Shown one piece after another: positions 9,942-18,649 of a DNA stretch of 64,000 bases. The translations under genes and the position numbers were made by a program. Source of the DNA: Longimicrobiales bacterium (GTDB lineage: Bacteria; Gemmatimonadota; Gemmatimonadetes; Longimicrobiales; Gaopeijiaceae). Below the pieces are notes generated by a model. That model did not search any database, was not told where the DNA came from, and worked only from the letters and a program-made list of their open reading frames with translations. How positions within the stretch are numbered: the first letter of the stretch is position 1; every line of letters starts with the position of its first letter. Location: NCBI GenBank assembly GCA_958295645.1, contig OY282361.1, positions 1,764,501 to 1,828,500 of the forward strand, written 5' to 3'.

Positions 9942-11186
9942 CTACCCTGCCCGCGCCCGCAAAGGCTGCCGCTTCCCGTAGGTCGCCGTCCGCCACACCC
10001 ACTCCAGCGGCCCGAACCGGAACCGCGCCAGCCACCACGGCGACCACAGCAGCTGCAAGACCCACACCCCGGCCACGACGCCGAGCTGCTCCGGGCGTCC
10101 CAACCGCTCGAACATCCCCAGCCCGTGCCCGTAGAAGACCAGCGTGCAGACGACGCTCTGCGTTACGTAGTTGGTCAGCGCCATCCGCCCCGCGGCGGCC
10201 AGCCTCCGTTGAAGCCCCGCCATCCAACCGCTCCGAACGGCCAGCATCACCAACGCCAAGTAAGCCGCCGCCACGCCCAGCGAGCCCACGTAGTTGAACA
10301 GCGGCCCCTGCAACATCGACGCCTCCATGGCGAAGCCCGCGCGCACGTTGTAGCCCATCCCGAGCGCGATCACAGGGAGCCCCAGGCCCGCGCCCACCGC
10401 CGCCATCCGCCTGTAGAACCCCGGCGAGCGCGCCGCCGACAGAACGCCCCACCGGTACAGCGCCATGCCGATCAGCATCGCCCCGCCCGCGCGCCACAGA
10501 AAGAACGTCAGGAACACAACGGTCTCCATCCCCAGCGCGTCCTCCGAACGAAGAGGCTGCTGGTCCAGCCATCCGCCCCGGTACGCCTCGATCTCTTCGT
10601 CCATCGCCTCCCGGGACGGCGCCCATTCCAGCTCCTGGGCCGCGCGCTCCTCCTCCGGCCAGTACGGGATCGTCGCCGCCAAGCCGCCCCACAGCGGGAG
10701 CACCACGGCGATCATGCAGGCGCCCGCGACGAGCAGCCTTCGGGGCCGAAGGTTGCGGAGCGGGTAGAGCAGCATCCCGCAGAGCGCGTAGGCCACCAGG
10801 ATGTCGCCCATCCAGATCAAGTGGGCATGGGCCAGGCCGATGGCCAGCAGCCACAGATGGCGCCGGTAGTGGACGCCGGGCGCCGCGGGCGGTCCTCGCG
10901 CGGCCATCCGATCCGAGATCATGGCGATTCCGGCCCCGAAGAGCACCGAGAACAGCGTCAGGAACTTGGCCTCCGCCAGCAGGTGCACCGCGCCCCAGGC
11001 CCAGAACTCCGCGCCCTCCAGCCTCCCGTTCGCGAAGGGGTTCAAGTACGCCGCCCCGACCATCGCGAAGGCCCCGATGTTGACGAGCAGGATGCCCATC
11101 AACGCGAACCCGCGCAGGACGTCGATGGCGACGATGCGCTCCGAAGCGGCGGTCGGGGCAGGCTTCGCGGAGGGGTCGGCGGGCAT
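9942..11186 (-). CDS. DUF418-family polytopic membrane protein
   Basis: About 414 residues with roughly ten hydrophobic segments. The N-terminal motif IVAIDVLRGFALMGILLVNI and the C-terminal pattern GRMALTNYVTQSV...FGPLEWVWR are typical of DUF418 (YeiB-like) proteins, whose biochemical role is unsettled. ATG 11186 is chosen because conserved sequence starts about 20 residues later and the frame above reads Arg-rich through the promoter region of the divergent mod gene. First gene of the run DUF418, acylase, membrane protein, recQ, moeB. Confidence 0.88.
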   Translation of the reverse strand: MPADPSAKPAPTAASERIVAIDVLRGFALMGILLVNIGAFAMVGAAYLNPFANGRLEGAEFWAWGAVHLLAEAKFLTLFSVLFGAGIAMISDRMAARGPPAAPGVHYRRHLWLLAIGLAHAHLIWMGDILVAYALCGMLLYPLRNLRPRRLLVAGACMIAVVLPLWGGLAATIPYWPEEERAAQELEWAPSREAMDEEIEAYRGGWLDQQPLRSEDALGMETVVFLTFFLWRAGGAMLIGMALYRWGVLSAARSPGFYRRMAAVGAGLGLPVIALGMGYNVRAGFAMEASMLQGPLFNYVGSLGVAAAYLALVMLAVRSGWMAGLQRRLAAAGRMALTNYVTQSVVCTLVFYGHGLGMFERLGRPEQLGVVAGVWVLQLLWSPWWLARFRFGPLEWVWRTATYGKRQPLRARAG

Positions 11187-11500
11187 GGTTCGGTGTCTTC
11201 GGGGAGGCCGGTCGGCTTCGGCGGAGGATGGGCAAGGGGACTTTAACATGGCCCCCGGGACACTGGAATGCGCAAACGGGCCGGGGCAGTCCGGCCCTTG
11301 GGCGCCGGTTGCGGCCACAGCCCCGCTCGGCCGCTTGATCATGCGGCGAGAACGCCGACGCGACGAGGAGCGGCCCGGCAACGCTCATGTCCGTTGACCC
11401 CGGCCCGCGGGTCGCTATACTGAAGGAAGCCCTCCCGAAGAGGCCCGCGCCGCCGGACGCGGCTACCTCTACCCGTCCTCCACGGAGCCTCGGAACGCAA
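11187..11500. other. Divergent intergenic region, DUF418 / mod
   Basis: These 314 bases separate the leftward DUF418 gene from the rightward restriction-modification genes. The right part holds the promoter described separately and a leader of about 75 nt. The left part presumably carries the DUF418 promoter, but I see no convincing -35/-10 pair on the minus strand there. No RNA gene is recognised. Confidence 0.5.
11394..11421 (+). promoter_or_regulatory. Sigma70-like promoter of mod-res
   Basis: TTGACC at 11394-11399 and TATACT at 11416-11421 are separated by 16 bp. This is a near-consensus pair in otherwise GC-rich DNA, pointing into the Type III system. It lies inside the frame above the chosen mod start, which argues against a start upstream of it and places transcription initiation near 11428. 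Confidence 0.65.
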
Positions 11501-13129
11501 ATGCGCCTTCAGTTCAAGGGACAGGTCTTCGTCGAGAACCACCACTTGGCGGTGCCCTATCACGAACTGAAGGCGGTGCGCTCGAAAAGCGTCAGCCCGA
11601 AGGCGAGCCTCCACGACAACCTGATCATCCAGGGCGACAACCTAGCTGCGCTGAAGGCGCTCCTGCCCACGTACCACGGCAAGGTCAAGTGCATCTGCAT
11701 CGACCCGCCGTACAACACGGGAAACGAGGGGTGGGCGTACAGCGACCGGGTCAACTCGCCGATGATGCAGGACTGGTTCGGCAAGGTCGTGGACCGCGAC
11801 GACCTTACTCGCCACGACAAGTGGTGCTGCATGATGCTTCCCCGGCTGAAGCTGCTACGAGAGCTGCTCACCGACGACGGCGCGATCTTCGTCTCCATCG
11901 ACGATAACGAAGTTCACTCCTTACGGTATCTGCTTGACGACGTATATGGCCGTGAGAATTTTGTTACGACGATCGTATGGCACAAAATGGACAGTCCCAA
12001 GAACACGGCCATTCACTTCAGCGAGGATCACGATTACATAGTCGTGTACGCCAGGAATGCGGCGAAATGGAGGTCGAATCCGTTGCCGAGATCGGCAAAG
12101 ATGCTCGCACGATACAAGAATCCGGACAATGACCCCCGCGGACGATGGCTGTTGAGCGACCTAGCCGCCCGCAATAAATACGTACAGGGTCGATATCCTA
12201 TCACGACGCCTACCGGCAGAGTTATAAAGGGACCGCCCGCAGGCAGCTACTGGAGGGTCAACAAGGAGAGATTCGCAGAACTTGAGAAGGACGGGAGAAT
12301 CTGGTACGGGAAGACCGGCGACAACCGGCCAGGCATCAAGCGTTTCTTGTCCGAAGTTCGATCAGGAGTCGTTCCTCAGACATACTGGCATTGGAAAGAT
12401 GCCGGAAGTACACGCAACGCGAAGCAGGAAATCAGCAAGGTGATGAGCCTCGGGCCGTCACAGGATGCTTTTGTAACTCCAAAGCCCAGCAAACTCCTCA
12501 AACGCATCCTACAGATTGCCACCGACAAGGACTCCATCGTCCTCGACTCTTTCGCCGGCTCCGGCACAACCGCCCACGCAGTGCTGGCTCTGAACAAAGA
12601 GGATGGGGGAAACAGACGCTTTGTGCTGATCGAGTGCGAGGAGGACTACGCGGACACCCTGACCGCCGAGCGGGTGCGGCGGGTGATCAAGGGCGTCCCG
12701 GGTGCCAAGGACAAGGCCCTCGAAGCCGGGCTTGGCGGCACGTTCAGCTACTTCAAACTGGGGAAGCCGATGCGGCGCGAATCGATGCTGAAGGCATCTG
12801 GATTGCCGGACTACGAGAGGCTGGCCGGCTACGTGTTCTTCACCGCCACTGGAGAGGAGTTCGAGCCGGAGGCGATCAACCGGGATACTTGGTTCATCGG
12901 CGCAAGCCAACTGTACGACGTGTTTCTGATCTACGACGCCGACACCGAAGCGCTCAAGAACATGGCGCTCACTCTCGACATCGCCAGGAAGTTGCCGAGC
13001 GGTGAACGCAGGCGCTTGGTCTTTGCGCCCACGAAGTACATGGACTCGGAACTGCTGCACAAGCATCGGATCACTTTCGCCCAGTTGCCGTTCGAGATAT
13101 ACGAGACGGTGGAAAAGCTCGTCAAGTGA
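11501..13129 (+). CDS. mod: Type III restriction-modification DNA methyltransferase (Mod)
   Basis: The 542-residue enzyme is a beta-class N6-adenine/N4-cytosine methyltransferase: catalytic motif IV DPPYNTG (about residue 67) comes before the AdoMet-binding motif FAGSGTTAHAV (about residue 350). In a Type III system Mod also sets sequence specificity for the complex. The stretch between the motifs, the target-recognition region (about 11900-12600), is visibly richer in A+T than the flanking DNA and its neighbours. ATG 11501 is chosen because the promoter (-10 at 11416) lies downstream of the other in-frame start at 11387. Its stop overlaps the res start (GTGA). Confidence 0.9.
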   Translation: MRLQFKGQVFVENHHLAVPYHELKAVRSKSVSPKASLHDNLIIQGDNLAALKALLPTYHGKVKCICIDPPYNTGNEGWAYSDRVNSPMMQDWFGKVVDRDDLTRHDKWCCMMLPRLKLLRELLTDDGAIFVSIDDNEVHSLRYLLDDVYGRENFVTTIVWHKMDSPKNTAIHFSEDHDYIVVYARNAAKWRSNPLPRSAKMLARYKNPDNDPRGRWLLSDLAARNKYVQGRYPITTPTGRVIKGPPAGSYWRVNKERFAELEKDGRIWYGKTGDNRPGIKRFLSEVRSGVVPQTYWHWKDAGSTRNAKQEISKVMSLGPSQDAFVTPKPSKLLKRILQIATDKDSIVLDSFAGSGTTAHAVLALNKEDGGNRRFVLIECEEDYADTLTAERVRRVIKGVPGAKDKALEAGLGGTFSYFKLGKPMRRESMLKASGLPDYERLAGYVFFTATGEEFEPEAINRDTWFIGASQLYDVFLIYDADTEALKNMALTLDIARKLPSGERRRLVFAPTKYMDSELLHKHRITFAQLPFEIYETVEKLVK

Positions 13130-15654
13130 TCCTCAAGGAGTACCAGAAGCGAACGCTCGACGTCGTTCGGAGGTACGTGGAGAACTTGGCGACGTGGCGC
13201 GACAAGGCCGCCGACCTGGACCCCGAGTTCGAGTTCGACTGGGCGGCCAAGGCGTGGGAAAAGAGCGTGCCGTCGCATACGTACGTGCCCCGTCGCAACG
13301 GCCTGGGCGAGCCGTTGCCCACCTCTTGCCTCAAGATTCCCACCGGCGGCGGCAAGACCCTTCTGGCCACCAAGGTGATCGACTTGGTCCATACGCACTT
13401 CCTGCGACGACAGTCGGGCTTGGTGCTGTGGGTAGTGCCCACCACTCAGATCTACAACCAAACGCTCAAGGCGCTCAAGGATCGCGACCACCCCTACCGG
13501 CAACAGTTGGACGTGTCGTCGGCCGGACGCACCCTGATCCTTGAGAAGACCAGCGGCTTCGCTCCCCGCGACGTGTCGGAGAAACTGTGCGTCCTTCTGT
13601 TGATGCTGCCCTCCGCAAACCGCCTTACCAAGGACAGGCTCCGGATGTTTCGCGACAGCGGCGGCTTCGACCGCTTCTTCCCCTCCGACGAGAACGCCGA
13701 TGGCCAGAGGAGACTGCTCGAGAAGACGCCGAACCTGGACACTTTCGAGCGCCAAGGCGGCGTATGGGGACGACACGCCAAGACGTCCCTGGGAAACACC
13801 CTGCGACTGCTGCGTCCCCTGATCGTCCTCGACGAAGGGCACAAGGCGTACAGCCGGAACGCCAAGAATACGCTGGAGGGCTTCAATCCGTACATGATCG
13901 TCGAGCTGTCGGCCACGCCGCCCAGGGACGCCAACGTGCTGGTGGACATATCGGGCCAGGAACTGAACGCCGAGGAGATGATCAAGCTCGACCTGCACAT
14001 CAAGAACAGCGCCAGCGTCCACTGGGAGGACACGTTGTTGGCGTCGGTGGAGCATCGCAAGCTGCTGGAGGAGGAAGCATGTCTGAACGAGGCGGACACG
14101 GGCGAGTACATCCGCCCGATCTGCCTGATCCAGGTGGAGCGGACGGGGAAGGGCCAGCGTCGGCCGGGCATCGTCCACGCCGACGACGTGAGAGAGTACT
14201 TGCTGCGCCATCCAGAGGTTCGCCCGGAGCACGTCGCCGTAAAGACCAGCCAGAGGGACGAACTCAAGATCGTGGACGAGATCGGCGGCCTGCTCGCTCG
14301 CGACTGTCCGGTTCGGTTCATCATCACGAAGCAGGCATTGCAGGAAGGCTGGGACTGCCCATTCGCCTACGTCCTGACGATCCTGACGAACCCGGATTCG
14401 CAAAGTGCGCTCACACAGTTGGTGGGCCGCATCTTGCGTCAACCTTACGCAAGGAAGACGGGTGTTGCTTGGCTCGACGAGAGCTACGTGTTCTGCTTCC
14501 AGCGCCGGGGAGCGGACCTGCTTCAAGAGGTGCGCAAGGGGTTCGGGCTGGAAGGCTTGCAGGGGCTTGAAGGCAAGATCGTAACCGACGACGATGGTCC
14601 CTTGCAGCCCGGCGAGCCTCTCTTCGCGCGCCAGCGCCAGCGATACCGAGACGCGGCCCGCGACTTGGTGCTGCCGGCGTTCATGATCAAGGACGGGCGG
14701 AACTGGAGGCTCGTGCGGTACGAGACCGACATCTTGTCGCAGATCCCGTGGGACGACGTGGACGTCAGCCCGCTGTTCAGCCTGACCCTGGGCGCGGAGA
14801 GCGAAGGCGACTTCGAGTTGCGGGCCGGACTCGAGGAGGAAGCGTTGATCGGTCCGGCCCGCCACGCGGGCTCGGACAACCCGGAGAACGGCGACGGCGT
14901 GACCGATCGATACTTCGCGGCCAGTCACCTGCTGGGCGCCATGCCGAATCCGTGGCGTGGCAGCGAAGCCGCCGAAAAGGTGTTCGGCGCGCTGTTGGAG
15001 AAGTATCCGCGCCGACAGGTGGCCGCCAACTACATGTTCGTCCTCGAAGAGCTTCGCAAGCACTTGGAGGGCGAGCGCGACCGCCTGTCCCGGAACGTCT
15101 TCTTCGACATGCTGAAGCGCGACGTCATGCGGTTCCTGGTGGTGACCGACGACTTGGCGTTCAACCGGCCGCCGTCCAAGGTCGAGATCGGATCGGGGAA
15201 GCAGGCGAACCGGACCGACGGAAGCCAGTTCAAGCTCAACCTCCACGAGCGCACCAGCGAAGAAGAGCTGAACGAGCTGGAGACCAAGGTCGCAACCTAC
15301 TTGGATCAGCAGGCGCGCCTGTTCTTCTGGTATCGCAACCGGAGCCGCAAGGACTACTACGTGCAGGGATGGAAGCCGAGACGGGTCTATGCGGACTTCG
15401 TCTTCGCCCTAAAGGCGGACGGCCCGGGCGACGAGGAGCGCTTCGGCGACGTCTTCGTCCTCGAGACGAAGGGACTGCATCTCAAGCAATCCGAGGACAC
15501 CGACTACAAGCGCTGCGTCTTCAACACCTGTTCCGAGCTGGCCAAGCAGGCGGACTGGGCCGCGTTCGCGCCGACGATGCGCGACAAGGTCGTGCACTTC
15601 GAAATCGTGGACGAAGACGAATGGCAGCAACGCCTGAACGCCATGCTCGCCTGA
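13126..15654 (+). CDS. res: Type III restriction endonuclease subunit (Res), SF2 helicase-nuclease
   Basis: The 842-residue protein has a DEAD/DEAH-type motor: Walker A IPTGGGKTLLA (about residue 70), Walker B LIVLDEGHKA, motif III ELSATP, a motif VI-like QLVGRILRQP, and the Res-type phrase LQEGWDCP. Near the C terminus DFVFAL...VLETKG fits a PD-(D/E)XK nuclease core. With Mod it would cut unmethylated DNA after ATP-driven communication between head-to-head sites. The GTG start at 13126 overlaps the mod stop by 4 bases, so the two are co-translated. Somewhat shorter than EcoP15I-type Res but with the key motifs present; probably functional. Confidence 0.9.
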   Translation: MILKEYQKRTLDVVRRYVENLATWRDKAADLDPEFEFDWAAKAWEKSVPSHTYVPRRNGLGEPLPTSCLKIPTGGGKTLLATKVIDLVHTHFLRRQSGLVLWVVPTTQIYNQTLKALKDRDHPYRQQLDVSSAGRTLILEKTSGFAPRDVSEKLCVLLLMLPSANRLTKDRLRMFRDSGGFDRFFPSDENADGQRRLLEKTPNLDTFERQGGVWGRHAKTSLGNTLRLLRPLIVLDEGHKAYSRNAKNTLEGFNPYMIVELSATPPRDANVLVDISGQELNAEEMIKLDLHIKNSASVHWEDTLLASVEHRKLLEEEACLNEADTGEYIRPICLIQVERTGKGQRRPGIVHADDVREYLLRHPEVRPEHVAVKTSQRDELKIVDEIGGLLARDCPVRFIITKQALQEGWDCPFAYVLTILTNPDSQSALTQLVGRILRQPYARKTGVAWLDESYVFCFQRRGADLLQEVRKGFGLEGLQGLEGKIVTDDDGPLQPGEPLFARQRQRYRDAARDLVLPAFMIKDGRNWRLVRYETDILSQIPWDDVDVSPLFSLTLGAESEGDFELRAGLEEEALIGPARHAGSDNPENGDGVTDRYFAASHLLGAMPNPWRGSEAAEKVFGALLEKYPRRQVAANYMFVLEELRKHLEGERDRLSRNVFFDMLKRDVMRFLVVTDDLAFNRPPSKVEIGSGKQANRTDGSQFKLNLHERTSEEELNELETKVATYLDQQARLFFWYRNRSRKDYYVQGWKPRRVYADFVFALKADGPGDEERFGDVFVLETKGLHLKQSEDTDYKRCVFNTCSELAKQADWAAFAPTMRDKVVHFEIVDEDEWQQRLNAMLA

Positions 15655-15679
15655 GGACGCGGCGAGACAAAGGAGAACC

Positions 15680-17197
15680 ATGAAAACGACAAAGACCCGC
15701 ACCAACACCCCGCCCACCGTCCGGCTCCGTCCGAGGCCCGCCGACGAAAGGCCGCCACTCGCCCGACCCGCCCCCACAGCTCGCACGCTCGCAAGCTGGG
15801 CCACCCCCGCTGCCCTCGCCCTCTCGGCCGCCTTCGCGCCCTCGGCCCCACCCCTCCAAGCCCAGCCGCCCCCCGCATCCAACGCCACCGTCTTCGCCGA
15901 CGTCGCCGTGCTGCCGATGACCTCGCCGACCGTCCTCGAGCACCAGAACGTCCTCGTCCAGGACGGCGTCATCACCTACGCCGGCCCGGCCGACGACATG
16001 CCCGCGCCGCCGGCCGGCGCCACCGTCGTGGACGGCGCGGGCCGCTACCTCATGCCCGGCCTCGCCGAGATGCACGCCCACGTGCCGCCGGGCGGCTCGT
16101 TCCCCAGCGAAGCGGTCAGCGACATCCTCTTCCTCTACCTGGCCAACGGCATCACCACCATCCGCGGGATGCTCGGCTCTCCTTATCAGATCCCGCTCGC
16201 CCAGGCGCTCGCGCGCGACGAAGTCGAAGGCCCCAACTTCTACGTGGGCGCGCCCTCCCTCTCCGGCGGCTCCGTGCGCTCGCCCGAAGACGCCGAGCGG
16301 CTCGTCCAAGCCCATGCCGCAGCCGGCTACCACCTGCAGAAAATCCACCCCGGCGTCTCCCTCGAAGCCTGGGACCGCATGGCCGAGACCGCCCGGCAAC
16401 TGGGCATCACCTTCGCCGGGCACGTGCCCGCAGCCGTGGGACTCGTCCATGCCATCGAGACGGGAATGTCCACGGTCGATCACCTGGACGGCTACGTGGA
16501 CGCCGTGGCCCCGGCCGACGTGCAGGCGCAAGTGAACGCGGGCCAAATCCGCTTGGGCGGCCTCTTCAAGGGCATCGACCAGGCCAAGCTGGACGAGATC
16601 GTTCGGCTGACCGTGGACCGCGGCGTCTACGTGGTGCCGACGATGTACCTCTGGGAGAACCTGTACGGCGCGCCGGACGCGGACGCGATGCTCGCGCAGC
16701 CCGAGATGAAGTACGTCTCGCAGGCCCAGCACGCGGCTTGGCGCAGGCAGGCGTCGGGAGGCCCGAGGGGAACGCCGGAGGAAGTGGCCGCGTATCTGGA
16801 CTTGCGCAAGCGCATTCTGGAGGCGCTGTCGGAGGCGGGGGCGGGCATTCTGATGGGGACGGATTCGCCGCAGCTGTTCAACGTGCCCGGATTCGCGCTC
16901 CAGAGGGAGATTGCGGTGATGGCGGACGCCGGCATGTCGAACTACGAGATCCTGAAGAGCGGCACGGCGGCGGTGAGCCAGTACGTGGCGGACCACCTTG
17001 GCCTGGACGGCAACTTCGGCACGGTCGAGGCCGGGCAGCGAGCGGACTTGGCGCTGTTGGAGGCCAATCCGCTGGACGACTTGGCCAACTTGACCGAACG
17101 GGCGGGGGTCATGATTCGCGGCCGCTGGATGCCGCGCGCCGAAATCGACGAGAGGCTGGCCGCGCTGGCCGCAAAGCACGCGGGGGAAGACCAGTGA
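15680..17197 (+). CDS. Secreted metal-dependent amidohydrolase
   Basis: A 505-residue amidohydrolase-superfamily enzyme with a long N-terminal leader containing a hydrophobic, Ala-rich segment that ends near residue 62. Metal-ligand signatures are MHAH near residue 130, a Lys in HLQKIHPGV that is the likely carboxylated bridging residue, FAGHVPAAVG, and GTDSP near residue 394. The family hydrolyses C-N bonds, commonly dipeptides, imides or cyclic amides; the substrate is not predictable. The ATG at 15680 has a good ribosome site (AAAGGAG, spacing 5). Its stop overlaps the next gene's GTG, so the two amidohydrolases are coupled. Confidence 0.85.
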   Translation: MKTTKTRTNTPPTVRLRPRPADERPPLARPAPTARTLASWATPAALALSAAFAPSAPPLQAQPPPASNATVFADVAVLPMTSPTVLEHQNVLVQDGVITYAGPADDMPAPPAGATVVDGAGRYLMPGLAEMHAHVPPGGSFPSEAVSDILFLYLANGITTIRGMLGSPYQIPLAQALARDEVEGPNFYVGAPSLSGGSVRSPEDAERLVQAHAAAGYHLQKIHPGVSLEAWDRMAETARQLGITFAGHVPAAVGLVHAIETGMSTVDHLDGYVDAVAPADVQAQVNAGQIRLGGLFKGIDQAKLDEIVRLTVDRGVYVVPTMYLWENLYGAPDADAMLAQPEMKYVSQAQHAAWRRQASGGPRGTPEEVAAYLDLRKRILEALSEAGAGILMGTDSPQLFNVPGFALQREIAVMADAGMSNYEILKSGTAAVSQYVADHLGLDGNFGTVEAGQRADLALLEANPLDDLANLTERAGVMIRGRWMPRAEIDERLAALAAKHAGEDQ

Positions 17198-18642
17198 GCG
17201 GGCCGCGGAAGCCCATCGTCCTCTCGCCGGTCGGAGCCGTGCTTGCGGTGGTCGGGGCCGTGACGGGGTGCGCCCTGCCAGAGCCGGCCGCGGATGACGC
17301 CGCGCCCCTCCTGATCGACGGCGGCACCGTGGTCGCGATGGACGAGGCCGGGAGCATCCTCGAAGGCGGGGCGGTTCTCGTCCAAGGCGACAGCATCGCG
17401 GCGATTCTGGATCGCGACGCGCCCCGGCCCCAGGGCGTCCGCCGACTCGATGCGACGGGCCAGCTGGTGATTCCCGGGCTCGTCAACGTGCACGGGCACG
17501 CGGCCATGTCGCTGCTCCGGGGACTGGCCGACGACCTGCCGCTGATGACGTGGCTGCAGCAACACATCTTCCCGGTCGAGGCCGAACTGGTCGCGCCGGA
17601 CTTCGTGTACTGGGGAACGTTGCTGTCCTCCGTGGAGATGCTGAAGAGCGGGACGACCACGTTTGCGGACATGTACTACTTTCCGTTCGACGTGGCCCGC
17701 GCCGCCGCCGACGCGCACATCCGGGCCGTCGCCGGGCCGGGCGTGATCGGCTTCCCCGCGCCGGACTTCGCATCGCCGGAGGAATCGCTCGCCGCCGCGC
17801 CCGAATTCCTGGAGCGCTACCGCGATCATCCTCTGGTCGTGCCTTCGGTGTCGGCCCACGCGCTCTACACCACGCCCTTGAACGTTGTCGCCGCGGCCGC
17901 CGAGCTGGCCTCGGACTACGAGGCGGTCTTCCAGATCCACGCGGCCGAAGACGCCACCGAGGAGGCGCAGTCCCAGGAGGCGAACGGGATGGGCGTCGTG
18001 GAGGCCCTGGCTTCCGTGGGCGCGCTTCGGCGGGGGACGGTGCTGGCCCACGCCGTCTACCTGTCGGACGAGGACATCGCGACCATCGCGTCGAGCGGGG
18101 CGGGAACGGCGCACAATCCGCAGAGCAACATGAAGCTGGGGATTCCCCAGGCCGCTCCGGTGGCTCTGGCCCTGGCCGCGGGCGTTCCCGTGGGACTGGG
18201 GACGGACGGCCCCGCCAGCAACAACGACCTCGACCTGTTCGGCGAGATGGACGCGGCCGCCAAGCTGCACAAGTTCGTCTCGGGCGACCCGTCCGTTCTG
18301 CCCGCCGAGACCGTCTTCCGCATGGCGACGATGGGCGGCGCCCGGGCGCTCGGCCTGGACGACCGCATCGGTTCGCTGGAGCCCGGCAAGCAGGCGGACA
18401 TCGTGCTGCTGGACCCGCGCCGGGCCGGCCTCACGCCGCTCTACGCCGTGTATTCCCACCTCGTGTACGCCGCGGACGGCAGCGACGTGACCACCGTGCT
18501 GGTGAACGGCCGAATCGTCGTCCAAGACGGCCGCGTCCTGACCGTGGACGAGGACGAGGCGATGCGCCAAGCCCGCGGCTTCGGCGACCACGTCCGCGAA
18601 GTCGTGGAGCGCGTCGCGGCGAGTTCCCAAGAGCCCAGCTGA
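17194..18642 (+). CDS. MtaD-like amidohydrolase lipoprotein (MTA/SAH deaminase family)
   Basis: From the GTG at 17194 (overlapping the preceding TGA) the protein is 482 residues. It starts with a hydrophobic segment and a lipobox (VTGC). The body closely follows the 5-methylthioadenosine/S-adenosylhomocysteine and chlorohydrolase-type deaminases: VNVHGHAAMSLLRGLADD, IHAAEDATE, HAVYLS, NPQSNMKLG and GTDGPASNNDLD, giving the metal His residues, general-acid Glu and metal Asp. Family members are usually cytosolic, so the apparent lipoprotein signal is unusual and suggests deamination outside the cytoplasm. The frame is open much further upstream, but that part lies antisense-like within the preceding gene. 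Confidence 0.82.
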   Translation: MSGPRKPIVLSPVGAVLAVVGAVTGCALPEPAADDAAPLLIDGGTVVAMDEAGSILEGGAVLVQGDSIAAILDRDAPRPQGVRRLDATGQLVIPGLVNVHGHAAMSLLRGLADDLPLMTWLQQHIFPVEAELVAPDFVYWGTLLSSVEMLKSGTTTFADMYYFPFDVARAAADAHIRAVAGPGVIGFPAPDFASPEESLAAAPEFLERYRDHPLVVPSVSAHALYTTPLNVVAAAAELASDYEAVFQIHAAEDATEEAQSQEANGMGVVEALASVGALRRGTVLAHAVYLSDEDIATIASSGAGTAHNPQSNMKLGIPQAAPVALALAAGVPVGLGTDGPASNNDLDLFGEMDAAAKLHKFVSGDPSVLPAETVFRMATMGGARALGLDDRIGSLEPGKQADIVLLDPRRAGLTPLYAVYSHLVYAADGSDVTTVLVNGRIVVQDGRVLTVDEDEAMRQARGFGDHVREVVERVAASSQEPS

Positions 18643-18649
18643 CCAACAC

